A stretch of DNA of 64,000 nucleotides from Azorinus chamasolen (lineage: Eukaryota; Mollusca; Bivalvia; Cardiida; Solecurtidae), in assembly GCA_963576725.1 (NCBI GenBank), contig OY755252.1:26184722-26248721 (forward strand), written 5' to 3'. Made by a program: the position numbers and the translations under genes. The notes beneath the pieces are model-generated. The model worked only from the letters and a program-made list of their open reading frames with translations. It had not been told where the DNA came from and did no database searches. Shown piece by piece: positions 33,803 through 46,280 of this stretch (positions are counted from its first letter, which is position 1; every line of letters starts with the position of its first letter).

Positions 33803-34360
33803 GTGCTGTCAAACTCACGAACAAAGATCTTTAAATCCAAATATTTATGTGTCCAATTTGGTGTTCTTGGCAATGTCTGTCACTCAGTGTCATGCGATGC
33901 ATGAAAAAATGACATCTCAGAGCCCCTTTGGCATTGCTATGCTGCACAGTTATACACTTTAAGCTTGGCGTAGGAGAAATAATTCAGTAATTCTATGGCA
34001 ACGGGAAATCAGAAAGATAGAGTTCCTGTAGTTTTACTGTGCTCTTGTATTCACTTTTACAACGCTGAGTTTTCAAATGGACCAGTCCAAATTCAAACAG
34101 GACAAGCTTATGGTTAATATGTAGTGATTACTGTAAGGAAAAATGTAACGTTACATGACAAACCGTGTAGACCCTATAGTGAGAGGGCTTCTCTATGAGC
34201 CCTGTCATCTGAGTCTATACTGTTTGCAATTGACATTAGTGACCCGTGTCCTGCACAGTCAGGGTAAATAAACCATAAAACGATTGAACTGTTTAGATTT
34301 ATGGTTACATAAGGCAGATGCATAAGTACTGTAATGTGCAGTATTAAGATACCTTCAATA
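33803..34360. other. No gene; one palindrome copy
   Basis: Intergenic. A copy of the AGACCC palindrome family is at about 34165-34232 (GTGTAGACCC...GTCTATACTGTTTGC). Confidence 0.5.
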
Positions 34361-34364
34361 ACCA

Positions 34365-35650
34365 ACAAGAGTACCGCATACGGTACATAATACGCCCACT
34401 TGCAAACGTTCTCTGATTCAACATGCCTTATAAGTGTTGACATTTTCTAATCTGTAAATATCATTTCAAATGAAAAGTTATGGCCATCCTCATATTTGCA
34501 TAGATTTGCATTATTTTTTAAGTGCAAGGGCCACAACTCCGAAACAATAAATCAAATGATCCTCAGAATCGACTTTTTGCATATTTTTTAGGACAAGGGC
34601 CATAACTCTGAAATGAAAAATCAAATGAACCTCAGAATCAACTCAGCTTCAGATCTTGATGCATTAAACATTTTTGTGAAGTTTCATTCATATCTCTCAA
34701 TAATTTTCCCAGAAAACAGCTGACAAACTATTTGCTTGTATTTGCATTATTTTTTAAGGACAAGGGCCATAACTCTGAAAAGAAAAATCAAATGATCCTC
34801 AGAATCAATCCAGTTTCAGATCTTGGTGCATTAAACATTTGTGTGAAGTTTCATGAATATCTGTCAAATAGTTTTCCCAGAAAACGGCAGACAGACTATT
34901 TGCATGTATTTGCATTATTTTTTAAATACAAGGGCCATAACTCCGAAACGACACATCAATGAACCTTAGAATTGACTCAGCTTCAGACCTTGATGCATTA
35001 AACATTTGTGTGAAGTTTCATTAATGTCTCTCAAATAGTTTTTCCAGAAAACAGCGGACAAGCTATTTGCATATTTTTTAAGGACAAGGGCCATAACTCT
35101 GAAATGAAAAATCCAATGAACCTCAGAATCAACTCAGCTTCAGATCTTGATGCATTTAACATTTGTGTGAAGTTTCATTAATATCTGTCAAATAGTTTTC
35201 CCAGAAAACGGCGGACAAACTATTTGCATGTATTTGCACTATTTTTAAGTAAAAGGGCCATAACTCAGAAACGACAAATCAAATGAACCTCAGAATCGAC
35301 TCAGCTTCAGATCTTGATGCATTAAACATTTGTGTGAAGTTTCATTAATATCTTTTAAATAGTTTTCCCAGAAAACAGCGGACAAACTATTTGCATTTTT
35401 TTAAAACAAGGGCCATAACTCTGAAATGAAAAATCAAATGAACCTCAGAATCAACTCAGCTTGAGATATTGATGCATTAAACATTTGTGTGAAGTTTCAT
35501 TAATATCTGTCAAATAATTTTCCCAGAAAACGGCGGACAAACAAAATGTTGACGGACGGACGAACGAACGAACGAACGAACGAACGAACGGACGGACGGA
35601 CAGGGCCACGACAATATACGACCACCTTTATTAGGTGGGCGTATAAAAAC
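34365..35650 (+). mobile_element. Tandem-array element with (ACGA/ACGG)n and 3' hairpin
   Basis: Head AACAAGAGTACCGCATACGG with AATACGCCCAC. About seven units of roughly 160-170 bp follow, each with AAGGGCCATAACTC, GAACCTCAGAATC, GATGCATTAAACATT and TTTCCCAGAAAAC. Then comes a GACGGACGGACGAACG microsatellite (35553-35605) and the end hairpin CCACCTTTATTAGGTGG with GGCGTATAAAAA. Head ATACGCCCAC and tail GTGGGCGTAT are complementary. A 3'-terminal hairpin and no TIR transposase fit a Helitron-type non-autonomous element. Confidence 0.72.
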
Positions 35651-35920
35651 TGAAAATTTCATCAATTATATGGCTTAGAATATAAGAGCTTGAAATATTG
35701 TATATTTTCTTTTAAACCAATTTTTTGCCGAGGCTCGCCCCTACCCCCTGGATAACCTACCAAGGCAGGCCTATAGGCGGTTCCCAGACCCCTCGCCTAT
35801 TTGGTGAATCCTCTTTATGTAAGCCTTCCTACGCGCCTGAGGACGGCCCCAATTGTCCAAGATGTCCTCACTCGTTGCTGTTCATCCTGACGACTGTCCT
35901 CATTGTGATGTGGTTGCATG

Positions 35921-36089
<169 letters not shown>

Positions 36090-36289
36090 CAACCAATACC
36101 GGAAACTCACTACATTGTGTTTAACACCTGAAAGTCACTACACCTACTTCTAAAACAGATATAGTAAAACTGATTCCATAAAACAGTATAAAACAGCCTT
36201 AATAGCATGCCGTGCGGTTCAAATGTTGAAAATTCTTAAAAATAAGAATGTGTTTTTAACCGGGAGAGTCACTACATTTGTCACGTGAC

Positions 36290-36815
36290 CATATTGACGC
36301 ACCCCGGAGACCCACTACAGCTGTAACACACATGCAACCCACTACATTTACAAACACACATGCAACCCACTACACTTACAAACACACATGCAACCCACTA
36401 CAGTTATAAACACACATGCAACCCACTACATTTACAAACACACATGCAACCCACTACAGTTATAAACACACATGCAACCCGCTACATTTACAAACACACA
36501 TGCAACCCACTACAGCTATAAATACACATGCAACCCGCTACAGTTAGAAACACACATGCAACCCACTACAGCTATAACACACACATGCAACCCGCTACAG
36601 TTATAAAAACACATGCAACCTGCTACGTTTACAAACACACATGCAACCCGCTACAGTTATAAACACACATGGAACCCGCTACAGATATAAAAACACATGC
36701 TACCCGCTACAGTAATATATAAACACACATGCATCCCGCTACCGTTATAAACATACACGCACCCCGCTACTGTTTTATATAAACACACATGCAACTCGTT
36801 ACAGTTTTAAATAAG
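36290..36815. repeat. 27 bp satellite built on CACACATGCAACCCACTACA
   Basis: About 19-20 units of CACACATGCAACCCACTACA with a variable TTATAAA or TTTACAAA spacer. The unit combines CA-dinucleotide and CACTACA words found beside the long microsatellites. Confidence 0.85.
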
Positions 36816-36829
36816 CTCACATTTCTTGT

Positions 36830-37560
36830 TTGACTGAGCTATTACGTGAAACTGGTACTGTTTCCGACCGTCCGCGACCAGGTGCACCAAGGGTGACGTC
36901 TGTACGCCAAGACAAATTTAATTTGACAACGTCACATCTGGGACAGCCAAATGAACGCGCAAACCACAACAAATATGCTCGTGGTAATAGAGGGTTACAT
37001 ATCTGTGACAGAACAGTTTGTAATCGATTGGAGGAAAGTAGAATTTTCTGTCGACGTCTCTACGTCGGACCAATGTTAACCCAGCAGCACCGCCGTCTCC
37101 GTCAACAACTGGCGGTCGCTAATGTTGGTAGACAGTGGCAGAATGATGTATTTTCAGATGAGTCTCAGCTTCACCTTTCTGATCATGATGGGGGGGTTAG
37201 AACGAACGGTATTGCGACTGTAACCCTGTAAAACGTGACCGCTTTGGTTGCGAAAGCGTTTGTATTCGGACACAGTCAGTCACAATTTAAGGTCACCGCT
37301 AGTCATAGTTGAAGGTAATGTCAATGCCCATCGGTATGTAAATCAAGTCCTACCTCTTGTTGTACTATCCATGATGCGACGTCGCCGATGCCTAACGTGC
37401 TCGCCCACATACATCTCAGCTCATTGTGACGTATATGCAATATTATAAGATGAATTCAGCTCACTGGCCCCAAGATCTGCCGACTTAAAACCCATAGAAA
37501 ACATGTGCATGGTCTGGGACGAGCTCAGTACTGGCCGCGAAACGTAGTTCTGTTTAAATA
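36830..37560 (+). pseudogene. Tc1-like transposase, decayed
   Basis: The open frame 36830-37231 has the helix-turn-helix end ELLRETGTVSDRPRPGAPRV, then LQQ-type spacing, the second DNA-binding helix ICDRTVCNRLEESRIFCRR, and VFSDESQLHLSDHDGG holding the first catalytic Asp of the DDE/DDD triad. Later frames have NVNAHRYVNQVLPLVVLSMM (second Asp region, DNA-RPH lost) and LKPIENMCMVWDELS, the third acidic site. This order is diagnostic of Tc1-type elements. At least two frameshifts and loss of the central catalytic motif make it inactive. Terminal inverted repeats were not found; the 27 bp satellite abuts its 5' side. Confidence 0.78.
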
Positions 37561-37659
37561 ATCTATATGTGAGAAGTTTATATCTTCCTCTCCCATTAAT
37601 GACACCTATTCTGTTAAACGATGCCTTAGCCTTGAACTCAAACATTGTATGTAGTTTGA

Positions 37660-40600
37660 CATCCGTAATAATGCTTATGTTAACATCAATGTTACAAAAG
37701 TGTTTATCTTTAAATCAGAAAACTTATATTTAACATTATAGAACTTTATTTACATGATACTAAAGATTTGGACACACGTACACAAGTTATACCGCCTACG
37801 CTATTTGCACTTAAATGCATGTATGAATTGAAAACCACTAGCCCATTTGAATCAGACCAGCCACCGTGTTGTCTACTCTGTTAGCAACATGTAGCAGGCG
37901 CTGATGAATGGCAGCGTAGAGTCTGATCAACGAGGAGGCGACTCTGGGTTAACATTTCTTACACTTTATGAGGTACTTTACAAACGGGTAGGTATTCTGA
38001 CATTGCAAATAAAAATACCGAGATAACTGGCAAGTTTAAAACTCAGCGTCTACACTGTTTTTATCTGCGACAAATTCATTTTTATCTGTCATCACAAATA
38101 GTGTAGCCTCGGATCAGACTTCGGGTTTCAAAAGCGGCAGCTGGTCGAGACCCATACTGCATTATCCATTTTACTATTTTAGCACGGTCAATTTTTGACG
38201 AGGCCCCGATTCTACCAAGATACTCATTTTATGTTTGGGTCGATACTATATTTCTCCTATAATACTCTTCTGAATTGGGTCGGCACTGTCTGCAAAGGAC
38301 TTATATATACCAATGTATTGCTACTAGTAACTGAGAAATTTGTAGAACAAGTTTGTATGACAGACTGACATACGGACAACAATACATACGCATGCCTTTT
38401 TGACTATGATCTCAGGCACTCGGGTAGAATAGAAGACATAATCGTCAACTCGTAAACGGTTAAGATCTATGACAATCCACACTACTGAAAACATGTGGAC
38501 CGATGCCTTTAGTTCAATCAGTGTACATCTCGATCAGTAGTTAATGGAGTCTAAACATTTTCTCGTTCTGTAGCCGATATAAACACAGAACATAGCAGGC
38601 ACGGGGTGGGGTACCAATAGTTAGGATAAACAAATCCATTAAACGATAATGATTTAATTGTTAAATTAAATTTTCAAGACACAATAAGAAAGAAGTAAAT
38701 ATTAACACAAACGATCCATATTTACAGTGATAGTCTTCTGACACGGACACATTTACAGGCTTACAACTTAAGAAATATCTCTAAACTATTCTAATCTAAT
38801 AATCTCTAATGTTTGGCTCCAATCTTCAACCTTCATGAACACAAATCTGCATTTTTTCGAGAAAAAATATAACATTCTGATTTTGAAAACCGACGATTTC
38901 CAGAATGTCGCCAATTTTAAAACCATATTCTATTTTGATCGCGTACCCCAGCATCACTTCAACTTTCTGTTTAATTTTTGTTTCAATTACAAAGACCAAA
39001 GTATGTTTCTATTCTCTAACACATGTAATGAAGGAATGTTGCACTCTCACAAACCCCAGATTTTCAAGTTTTGCTATTGTTAGTGACAGAGAACTTGACC
39101 TGAGTGACCCTAACCTTTTTCTCCATGCAAGGTTTTATAAGGATAATTCAACCCAGCCAGAAACTGTAAGTTTGATGCCCGCCATTCAGCAGTCAAAACC
39201 CTAGACATAAAACTGTTTAACAAGATATGTGTTGTGAAATATTATGCCATCGTATACTTTGATCTTGAAATGTGACCTTGATCATATTGTTAGACACGAC
39301 ACACCTTCTCATGGTACTTTGCAATTCTGTGAAGTTTCATCAAAGCCCATTCAATAATAAAGAAGTTGTGGCTGAGACACGACGTGGGGCTGGAGGGACG
39401 AACGGACAGTGCAATCACTTTATGCAGCTCAACATCGGGGGTGGGGGACCATAAAAATACAAAGTGCATAACGTAGAGTAAAACCTCTGTTAAGCGACCA
39501 TTCAATGCAGTGGATATCTCTAAAGACAGCTTGCATAAAGAAAGTAAAGCTAGCAGACGTTTGTCCTGCATTAAGCAGCAACTTGTTTAGGAATCTCTAT
39601 GATTCTCAAATGAATAGCCGCTCAACGTTAGTTTTACTGTAATTGGTTAATTATAAAATATATTCCCACTTATGAGAAAATTCAAAATTAATGTCAACTT
39701 ATTAATCAACATCCCTACAAAATTTACATGATACAAAATATATAAATTTGCAAAAAAATGTATTATTTGGATGGATAACCAATAATAGTAGACCTCCTCT
39801 AATTCGGGAGCAGCTAAAAAATCCGGTTTATAGGCATTTACATGGCTCTTTTAGTTCAAATTGGTCAAATTTCAACAAACTGTTAGTTTCTCTAGACCGG
39901 AAATTTTAGTTGTCCAAAACTTGACCGGTTTCAGAGTTCTACTGTTTATGTAAAACTACAATTTCTGCAATTAACCAGCACTTAAAACACATTAATTGCA
40001 AACTGGTATGACATAATACAGCTTTAAATAAGATATGTGTGCACTACCATGAGCAATATTACTAAACAGTATTGACTTTTTTTCTGCATTACCCTTGGCA
40101 ATATAGTGAACATTAGACACTGATCAGAGGGCTACTCCCCAATATATCGGGGATGCTACTCCCCAAGAGTAGAAACAAACTTTTTTAAAAACATGGAAAA
40201 GCCCATTTCAAAATTCAGTTTTCAAAGGGTTTGAGACAAACAAATGTTTATTCATCTTCTAACAACTGTGTCACCGATACAAAGTGACTATTTCTAACTA
40301 GATGTCAACCAATCATAACAATTTCTAAAACCTTTCAAGAAGAAACGTATCAAGAACAAGAGCTTATATTACATAAGTATCCTTCTTTGAATGTTTGTCA
40401 ACATTCTGACGCATTCCATTTTTATTTGATTTATTTTGTATATCAAACATATTTTATACAATTTATCAAACATATTTTATACAATTCTCAATAACATGAG
40501 GAACTATTTTGCTTTAACTTCACTAAATTTACCTACAAATCATGTAGCTCTTAAATTTAAAGGCAGCTCAACTTTTCATTGAACATTATTCCAGTTAAAT

Positions 40601-40680
40601 AAGCATTAACCTTACATTTAATATTTATGTAACAAGTCGGTCGATTTTGACCTTCAGCCTGTTATGGGTGGATGAGTGAA
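37660..40680. other. Intergenic with palindrome and array-element fragments
   Basis: Palindrome-family remnants lie near 37865-37950 and 38040-38160. A partial array element at about 39085-39460 ends in GAGGGACGAACGGACAG and GGGGGACCATAAAAA. The rest is AT-rich with no domain-bearing frame. Confidence 0.5.
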
Positions 40681-40689
40681 TACCTATTC

Positions 40690-40755
40690 AAAATGTTGGG
40701 ATCCAGACGCCGAGTAACTCGGCGTCTCATCGGGATTAAAACTGTTTTACACGTT
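40690..40755. repeat. GACGCCGAGT hairpin
   Basis: GGATCCAGACGCCGAGTAAC followed by TCGGCGTCTCATC: the core of the TTAA MITE family, without its termini, 150 bp upstream of the minisatellite. Confidence 0.68.
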
Positions 40756-40904
40756 GATTGCATTTTGAAAATGTAAAAGGTGAACAATTCTGTATAGATA
40801 ATTTGCTAATGGTTAAGCATCTGAATTTGTTATAATACGACATTATTGACATTTTTAAACTATTATAACATCTGAATCCAAAAACAACTGAATCAATTGG
40901 ACTC

Positions 40905-43078
40905 TCTGTCCTTTCTAAACAAAACCCTTATAACACTGTGACTCTGTTCCATCTGGATCCAAATCTTATAACACTTGGACTCTATGTCCCATCTGGATCT
41001 AAACCTTATAACACTTGGATTTTCTGTCCCATCTGGATCTAAACCTAATAACACTTGGACGCTCTGGATCCAAACCTTATAACACTTGGACTCTCTGTCA
41101 TATCTGGAGCCAAACCTTATAACACTTGGATTCTCTGTCCCACCTGGATCCAAACCTTATAACACTTAAGACTCTCTGTCCCATCTGGATCTAAACCTTA
41201 TAGCACTTGGACGCTCTGGATCCATATCTTATAAAACTTGGACTCTCTGTCCCATCTGGATCTAAACCTTATAACACTTGGACTCTCTGTCCCATCTGGA
41301 TCTAAATATTATAACACTTGGACTCTCTGTCATCTAAAACTTATAACACTTGGACTCTCTGGGTCTGAATCTTATAACACTTGGACTCTCTGTCCCATCT
41401 GGATCTAAACCTTATAACACTTGGACGCTCTGGATCCAAATTTTATCACACTTTGACTCTCTGTCATATCTGGATCCAAACCTTATAACACTTGGATTCT
41501 CTGTCCCATCTGGATCTAAATCTTATAACACTTGGACTCTCTGTCATCTAAACCTTATAACACTTGGACGCTCTGGATCTAAACCTTATAACACTTGGAC
41601 TCTCAGTCATCTAAACATTATAGCACTTGGACGCTCTTGATCCATATCTTATAACACTTGGTCTCTCTGTCCCATCTGGATCTAAACCTTATAACACTTG
41701 GACTCTATGTCCCATCTGGATATAAATCTTATAACACTTGGACGCTCTGGGTCTAAATCTTATAACACTTGGACTCTCTATCCCATCTGGATCTAAACCT
41801 TATAACACTTGGACGCTCTGGATCCAAAATTTATAACACTTGGACTCTCTGTCATATCTGGATCCAAACCTTATAACACTTGGATTCTCTGTCCAATTTG
41901 GATCTAAATCTTATAACACTTGGGCTCTCTGTCATCTAAACCTTATAACACTTGGACGCTCTGGATCTAAACCTTATAACACTTGGACTCTCTGTCCCAT
42001 CTGGATCTAAACCTTATAACACTTGGACTCTCTGTCCCATCTGGATCTAAATATTATAACACTTGGACTCTCTGTCATATCTGGATCCAATCCACTTGAA
42101 CGCTCTGGATCCAAACCTTATAACACTTGGACCTTATAACACTTGGGCGCTCTGGATCCAAACCTTATAACACTTGGAATCTCTGTCCAATCTGGATCTA
42201 AATCTTATAAAACTTGGACTCTCTGTCCCATCTGGATCTAAACCTTTTAACACTTGAACTCTCTGTCCCATCTGGATCTAAACCTTATAACACTCGGACG
42301 CTCTGGATCCAAACCTTATAACACTTGGATTCTCTGTCATATCTGGATCCAAATCTTATAACACTTGGATTCTCTGTCCCATCTGGATCTAAATCTTATA
42401 AAACTGGGACCCTCTGTCCCATCTGGATCTAAACCTTATAACACTTGGTCTTTCTGTCCCATCTGGATCTAAACCTTATAACACTAAGACGCTCTTGATC
42501 CAAACCTTATAACACTTGGACTCTCTGTCATACCTTATAACACTTGGATTCTCTGTCCCACCTGGATCCAAACCTTATAACACTTGGACTCTCTGTACCA
42601 TCTGGATCCAAGCCTTATAACACTTGGACTCTCTGTCATACCTTATAACACTTGGATTCTCTGTCCCACCTGGATCCAAACCTTATAACACTTGGAATCT
42701 CTGTCCAATCTGGATCTAAATCTTATAAAACTTGGACTCTCTGTCCCATCTGGATCTAAACCTTTTAACACTTGGACGCTCTGGATCCAAACCTTATAAC
42801 ACTTGGATTCTCTGTCCCATCTGGATCTAAATCTTATAAAACTGGGACCCTCTGTCCCATCTGGATCTAAACCTTATAACACTTGGTCTTTCTGTCCCAT
42901 CTGGATCTAAACCTTATAACACTAAGACGCTCTTGATCCAAACCTTATAACACTTGAACTCTCTGTCATACCTTATAACACTTGGATTCTCTGTCCCACC
43001 TGGATCCAAACCTTATAACACTTGGACTCTCTGTACCATCTGGATCCAAGCCTTATAACATTTAGACTCTTCGTCTAC
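40905..43078. repeat. 2.2 kb minisatellite, 31 and 40 bp variant units
   Basis: More than 50 units of two interleaved kinds. The long unit is TTATAACACTTGGACTCTC then TGTCCCATCTGGATCTAAACC; the short unit is TTATAACACTTGGACGCTC then TGGATCTAAACC. Local duplications of several units together are visible near 42530-42700 and 42940-43050. Frames across it are artefacts. Confidence 0.92.
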
Positions 43079-43384
43079 AAACATATGATATTTTGGCAAA
43101 TCAGAAGGCATTTTTCAGCAGACGACACATTGTTCTAGCCCTCTTTGTTCTCTGACAACTTTTTGTTTTGTATTAGCCCGTAACAATATTGACATTTGCT
43201 AAGACACTCGAGTCAGATGGTCACAAGAAAACATGGCGTCCTATCTGGCTTCAAACTATTTCACACTCAGACTCTTCATACAAGGAATGTCAAACAGCTT
43301 GGATCCAGAACAATGTTTAGCATTGTTTTCAGCAGGTTACAAATGTTAGGAGCCACGATATTGACATTTACAAGTTTCATAATT

Positions 43385-43605
43385 CTAAATATCATTTGTG
43401 TAAGTTTTGAGCTTTTTGGCATGAATCATGTTGTGAACGGCATATTTAATTTTAGTCCAAGGATATCTTGAAAAGGTTGGATTTTTCTGCACAAAATTAA
43501 CAGCATCAAGTTTTCCTGGAACCTTTTCAAGTTTTATATGCTTCTTGAAGGCTGTTTCCAGAGTTTTCCTCTCTGCTGGTGTAAAATATGTCCTCTGTTT
43601 GACAT
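43385..43605 (-). CDS. Probable terminal exon of a host-type gene with Myb/SANT-like domain
   Basis: On the minus strand a polypyrimidine-poor but clear acceptor (ATACTTCAG, 43614-43606) opens a frame of about 73 residues. It reads VKQRTYFTPAERKTLETAFK, then KVPGKLDAVNFVQKNP and YPWTKIKYAVHNMIHAKK, ending at a stop at 43385. The pattern of aromatic start, PGK turn, and WTKIKxxVxNxI helix matches a small helical domain common at the C-terminus of uncharacterised mollusc and fish proteins, often next to zinc fingers or transposase-derived parts. No upstream exon was identified within the next kilobase. It could be a transposon-derived domain rather than a conserved host gene. Confidence 0.45.
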
Positions 43606-44165
43606 CTGAAGTATATACAGTATTTTCAATCAATGTTTAATACACTTACAATAGTTTAGATCAAGCTTCAGAAATTGTTTAGCTATCTCAAGCTACAGAA
43701 AATCCTTAGGGTAACTCAAATTTCTCCCAACATACAGACAGACGGACGGACGACCTCTCCAGTATTAACCCCCCCCTCTTCAATCCCCCCCCCCAACCCC
43801 CCCCCCCCCAAAAAAAAAAACATTCGCTGCGGGGGTATAATTAGTCTAGACAATACACCCATTCCCCTTTCGTACAAAATCGAGCACCTGCTAACACTCC
43901 CACTGGCAGCTACCTTTTCATGCATTTCAACAGGACTATTGAGTCCTATCAAACGCCATTCAAATTGAGCCGCTGTTTTTGAAAATATTTTTACCAAGAT
44001 TTTGGCCTTGGATGGCTTGCCAAGCCGAATGCCATAGTAGACATGCCAAAATTTCAACCCCTACCCACACAAAAGCGAGGAAAAGTGCGATTTACCGCTT
44101 GCACAATATGCCAATACGCTTAAGCAAATAGATCGGTGAAGTTCGAATTTGTTTAGGTTTCAACA
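43606..44165. other. Array-element end and homopolymer runs
   Basis: CAGACAGACGGACGGACG at 43735-43752 is the microsatellite typical of array elements. C-runs and an A-run follow (43770-43820). 43930-44060 resembles the unit that follows 49640 (CCATTCAAATTG). No gene. Confidence 0.5.
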
Positions 44166-44169
44166 TTTA

Positions 44170-44600
44170 AAGTTTGTTAACATTTACCAATACAGTAGTG
44201 TTGCACTTTAAATTACTACTCATGAACAGACTCAATACAACAGAGTCTGCAATTTCTCTTTTTACATTTCTACTTTCGAAGGATCACCCAATTTCAGAAT
44301 ATATGTACTTCACAACAGCAGGTGTCAAGTGCTTGTGTGGCGGCCGTAAAAAGTCGCCCCGTACTTTATTCTCATTGTTGTTATATTCTCTGGTCCTTCG
44401 GGATCATCAGTTTTCATGTTATTAGTTTTGAAAATTGAAAACTGATTAAGCCGGCGCTAGGGGGCGTGAGTAGTATTGCATTTTTAATTACTACTCATGA
44501 ACAGACTCAATAAAACCGAGTCTGCAATTTTCTCTTCTTGCATTTCTACTTTTGCTTTCGAAGGATCGCTCATTTTCAGAATATATGTATTGGTAGAAAT
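44170..44600. repeat. Dispersed repeat with internal duplication; holds empty MITE site
   Basis: A block with ATTACTACTCATGAACAGAC, GAGTCTGCAATTT and TCGAAGGATC occurs twice (44190-44310 and 44470-44592). Between them is the CCTTCGGGATCAT region shared with 19860-19940. TTAA at 44446-44449 is the uninterrupted target corresponding to the MITE at 19939. Confidence 0.72.
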
Positions 44601-45595
44601 GCGATTTTAAGAGTTGAAAAACAATGAGTGGGAGTTTGGCATATAAATGCATTATATCATATCTACAGATTTCTACGTACAGCATAGTGCACAAATATAA
44701 TGCGAAATTGTGCGGAAAAGTCCGATTACTGGCGGAAAAGCTTGGTTGAATTGAACCGAAATGTATGGAAGGCAATAGATAACGGTAAAGTCTATTCTAT
44801 TCGGGTACCTTTAACCCCCCCCCCATCCCTGGATATTTTAGAGCCAACTTCTGTCAAGAAAACCTGTAGCATATCGCTAGGTAAGCGATTAGATGTATCT
44901 CTGTATATACAGGATTATCTCCCTTTTTGACTGTTAGTAATAATTCGTTGTGTATCAAAGTTTTTTCAGTTTTAAACTACATTTTGTTTGTTTAATACCT
45001 TATTAAAATTAGTCCTTTGTATATATTCAAATGTGTGAGGCGGTTGGTCAATCGAAATATTTAATATGAATAAAAAACTTTTAATATGCTAATTTACTGA
45101 ACATACGCAGATTAATGGAAACTGTATACAAATACTTAGACTGGAGCAATCATCAACGACTACTGCTGGTTACTGTATTTTAGAAGGTTTTAAGCTGAGT
45201 CATGTTACTGGGGCATCACCAGGCATCCTGATAACATTTTAGAATTAATCTATCAAAAAGGAGTAGTAACTATTGATTAATTAAAACAAAGGAATTGCCG
45301 AACAAGTGTACATGTATATGTTAGAACGTCAGTCTGATTTTACTTTGTCCACGCTTTGGCAAGACTTTCATCGAAACTTTATAGGATTGATCAGCACCAT
45401 GCCCAGTTGTGCATATCTTATTCCTGTTCCAGTATGAATTTTTTACATGAACAATGTTGGTCATATTTACATGAAACTTCAAAATATTGATTAGCATCAT
45501 GCCTAGTTGTGCATATCTTTTTTCTGCCAGGGTTCAATGATTTTCTTCAGAGTTATGGGACTTTGAATTGTTTACTGGTTTTGGGGAAGATATTT
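44601..45595. other. No gene seen
   Basis: Frames at 44491-44930 derive from the repeat above or lack domains. A C-run is at 44814-44824. Confidence 0.5.
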
Positions 45596-45599
45596 TATG

Positions 45600-46280
45600 A
45601 TTTTTAAGCTGGTGAGCATATAGTTGCCACTTTGTCGGTCTTTCCGTTTTTCAGTTCCGTCATAACTTTGTCCGTAGCTTACCATAAAACTGTATTAGAT
45701 ATCAACACAAAACTTCATAGGCAGATTGATGAGGAGAATGTGTACTAGAACCATTACTCTATTTTGCATAATTCAGGAGTTATTGCCCTTTTCTATTTTT
45801 CATACTTAAATTTTGTCCCGAGCATAACACAAAAGCTACATGTATCAACATGAAACTTTATAGATAGATCTCAATGAGGAGAAATGCAGAGCACAATACT
45901 CATTACTCTCTTTTGCATAATTTAGGAGTAATTGCCCTTTGTTACTTTTCATACTTAAATTGTGTTGCTGCCTTTTGCCATACATATTTTTTCCTTTGTA
46001 ATATTGTATAATGATTTTTTAAACAGACATATTATATAATTTTTGATATAGCATTTATTTGGGGAGCATCCATCGGTTCTACCTAATCTCTTCTTTTGAT
46101 TGTCATAGCAACCAGAGTTCAACATGGATCCAGAATTTTTAGAAATTTTGATAGAGCATTATAAAAATGTTTGGTTACATTTCTGCCTTGTGATTTCAGA
46201 GATGATTAAAACAGTTGTTGACGGACAGACACCAGCAATCACAAAAGCCCACCTGAGCATATTCTGGTGAGGTAAAAATG
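45600..46280 (+). repeat. Array-element copy, first copy of the duplication's head
   Basis: Two or more units of about 130-145 bp with GGAGTTATTGCCCTTT and ATGAAACTT; then GTTGACGGACAGACACCAGC and CACCTGAGCATATTCTGGTG at the end (46215-46268). The same end is at 49825-49890. Confidence 0.58.

Noticed and set aside
36290..36815. CRISPR-like regular repeats
   Set aside because: Units are contiguous tandem repeats with no unique spacers, in a eukaryotic context.
40893..41640. Frames on both strands with repeated LGLD/SGSKPYNTWTL-type motifs
   Set aside because: Translation of the minisatellite; no start context or domain.
43716..44057. 113-codon minus-strand frame
   Set aside because: Crosses homopolymer runs and a sequence that recurs as part of array elements near 49.65 kb.
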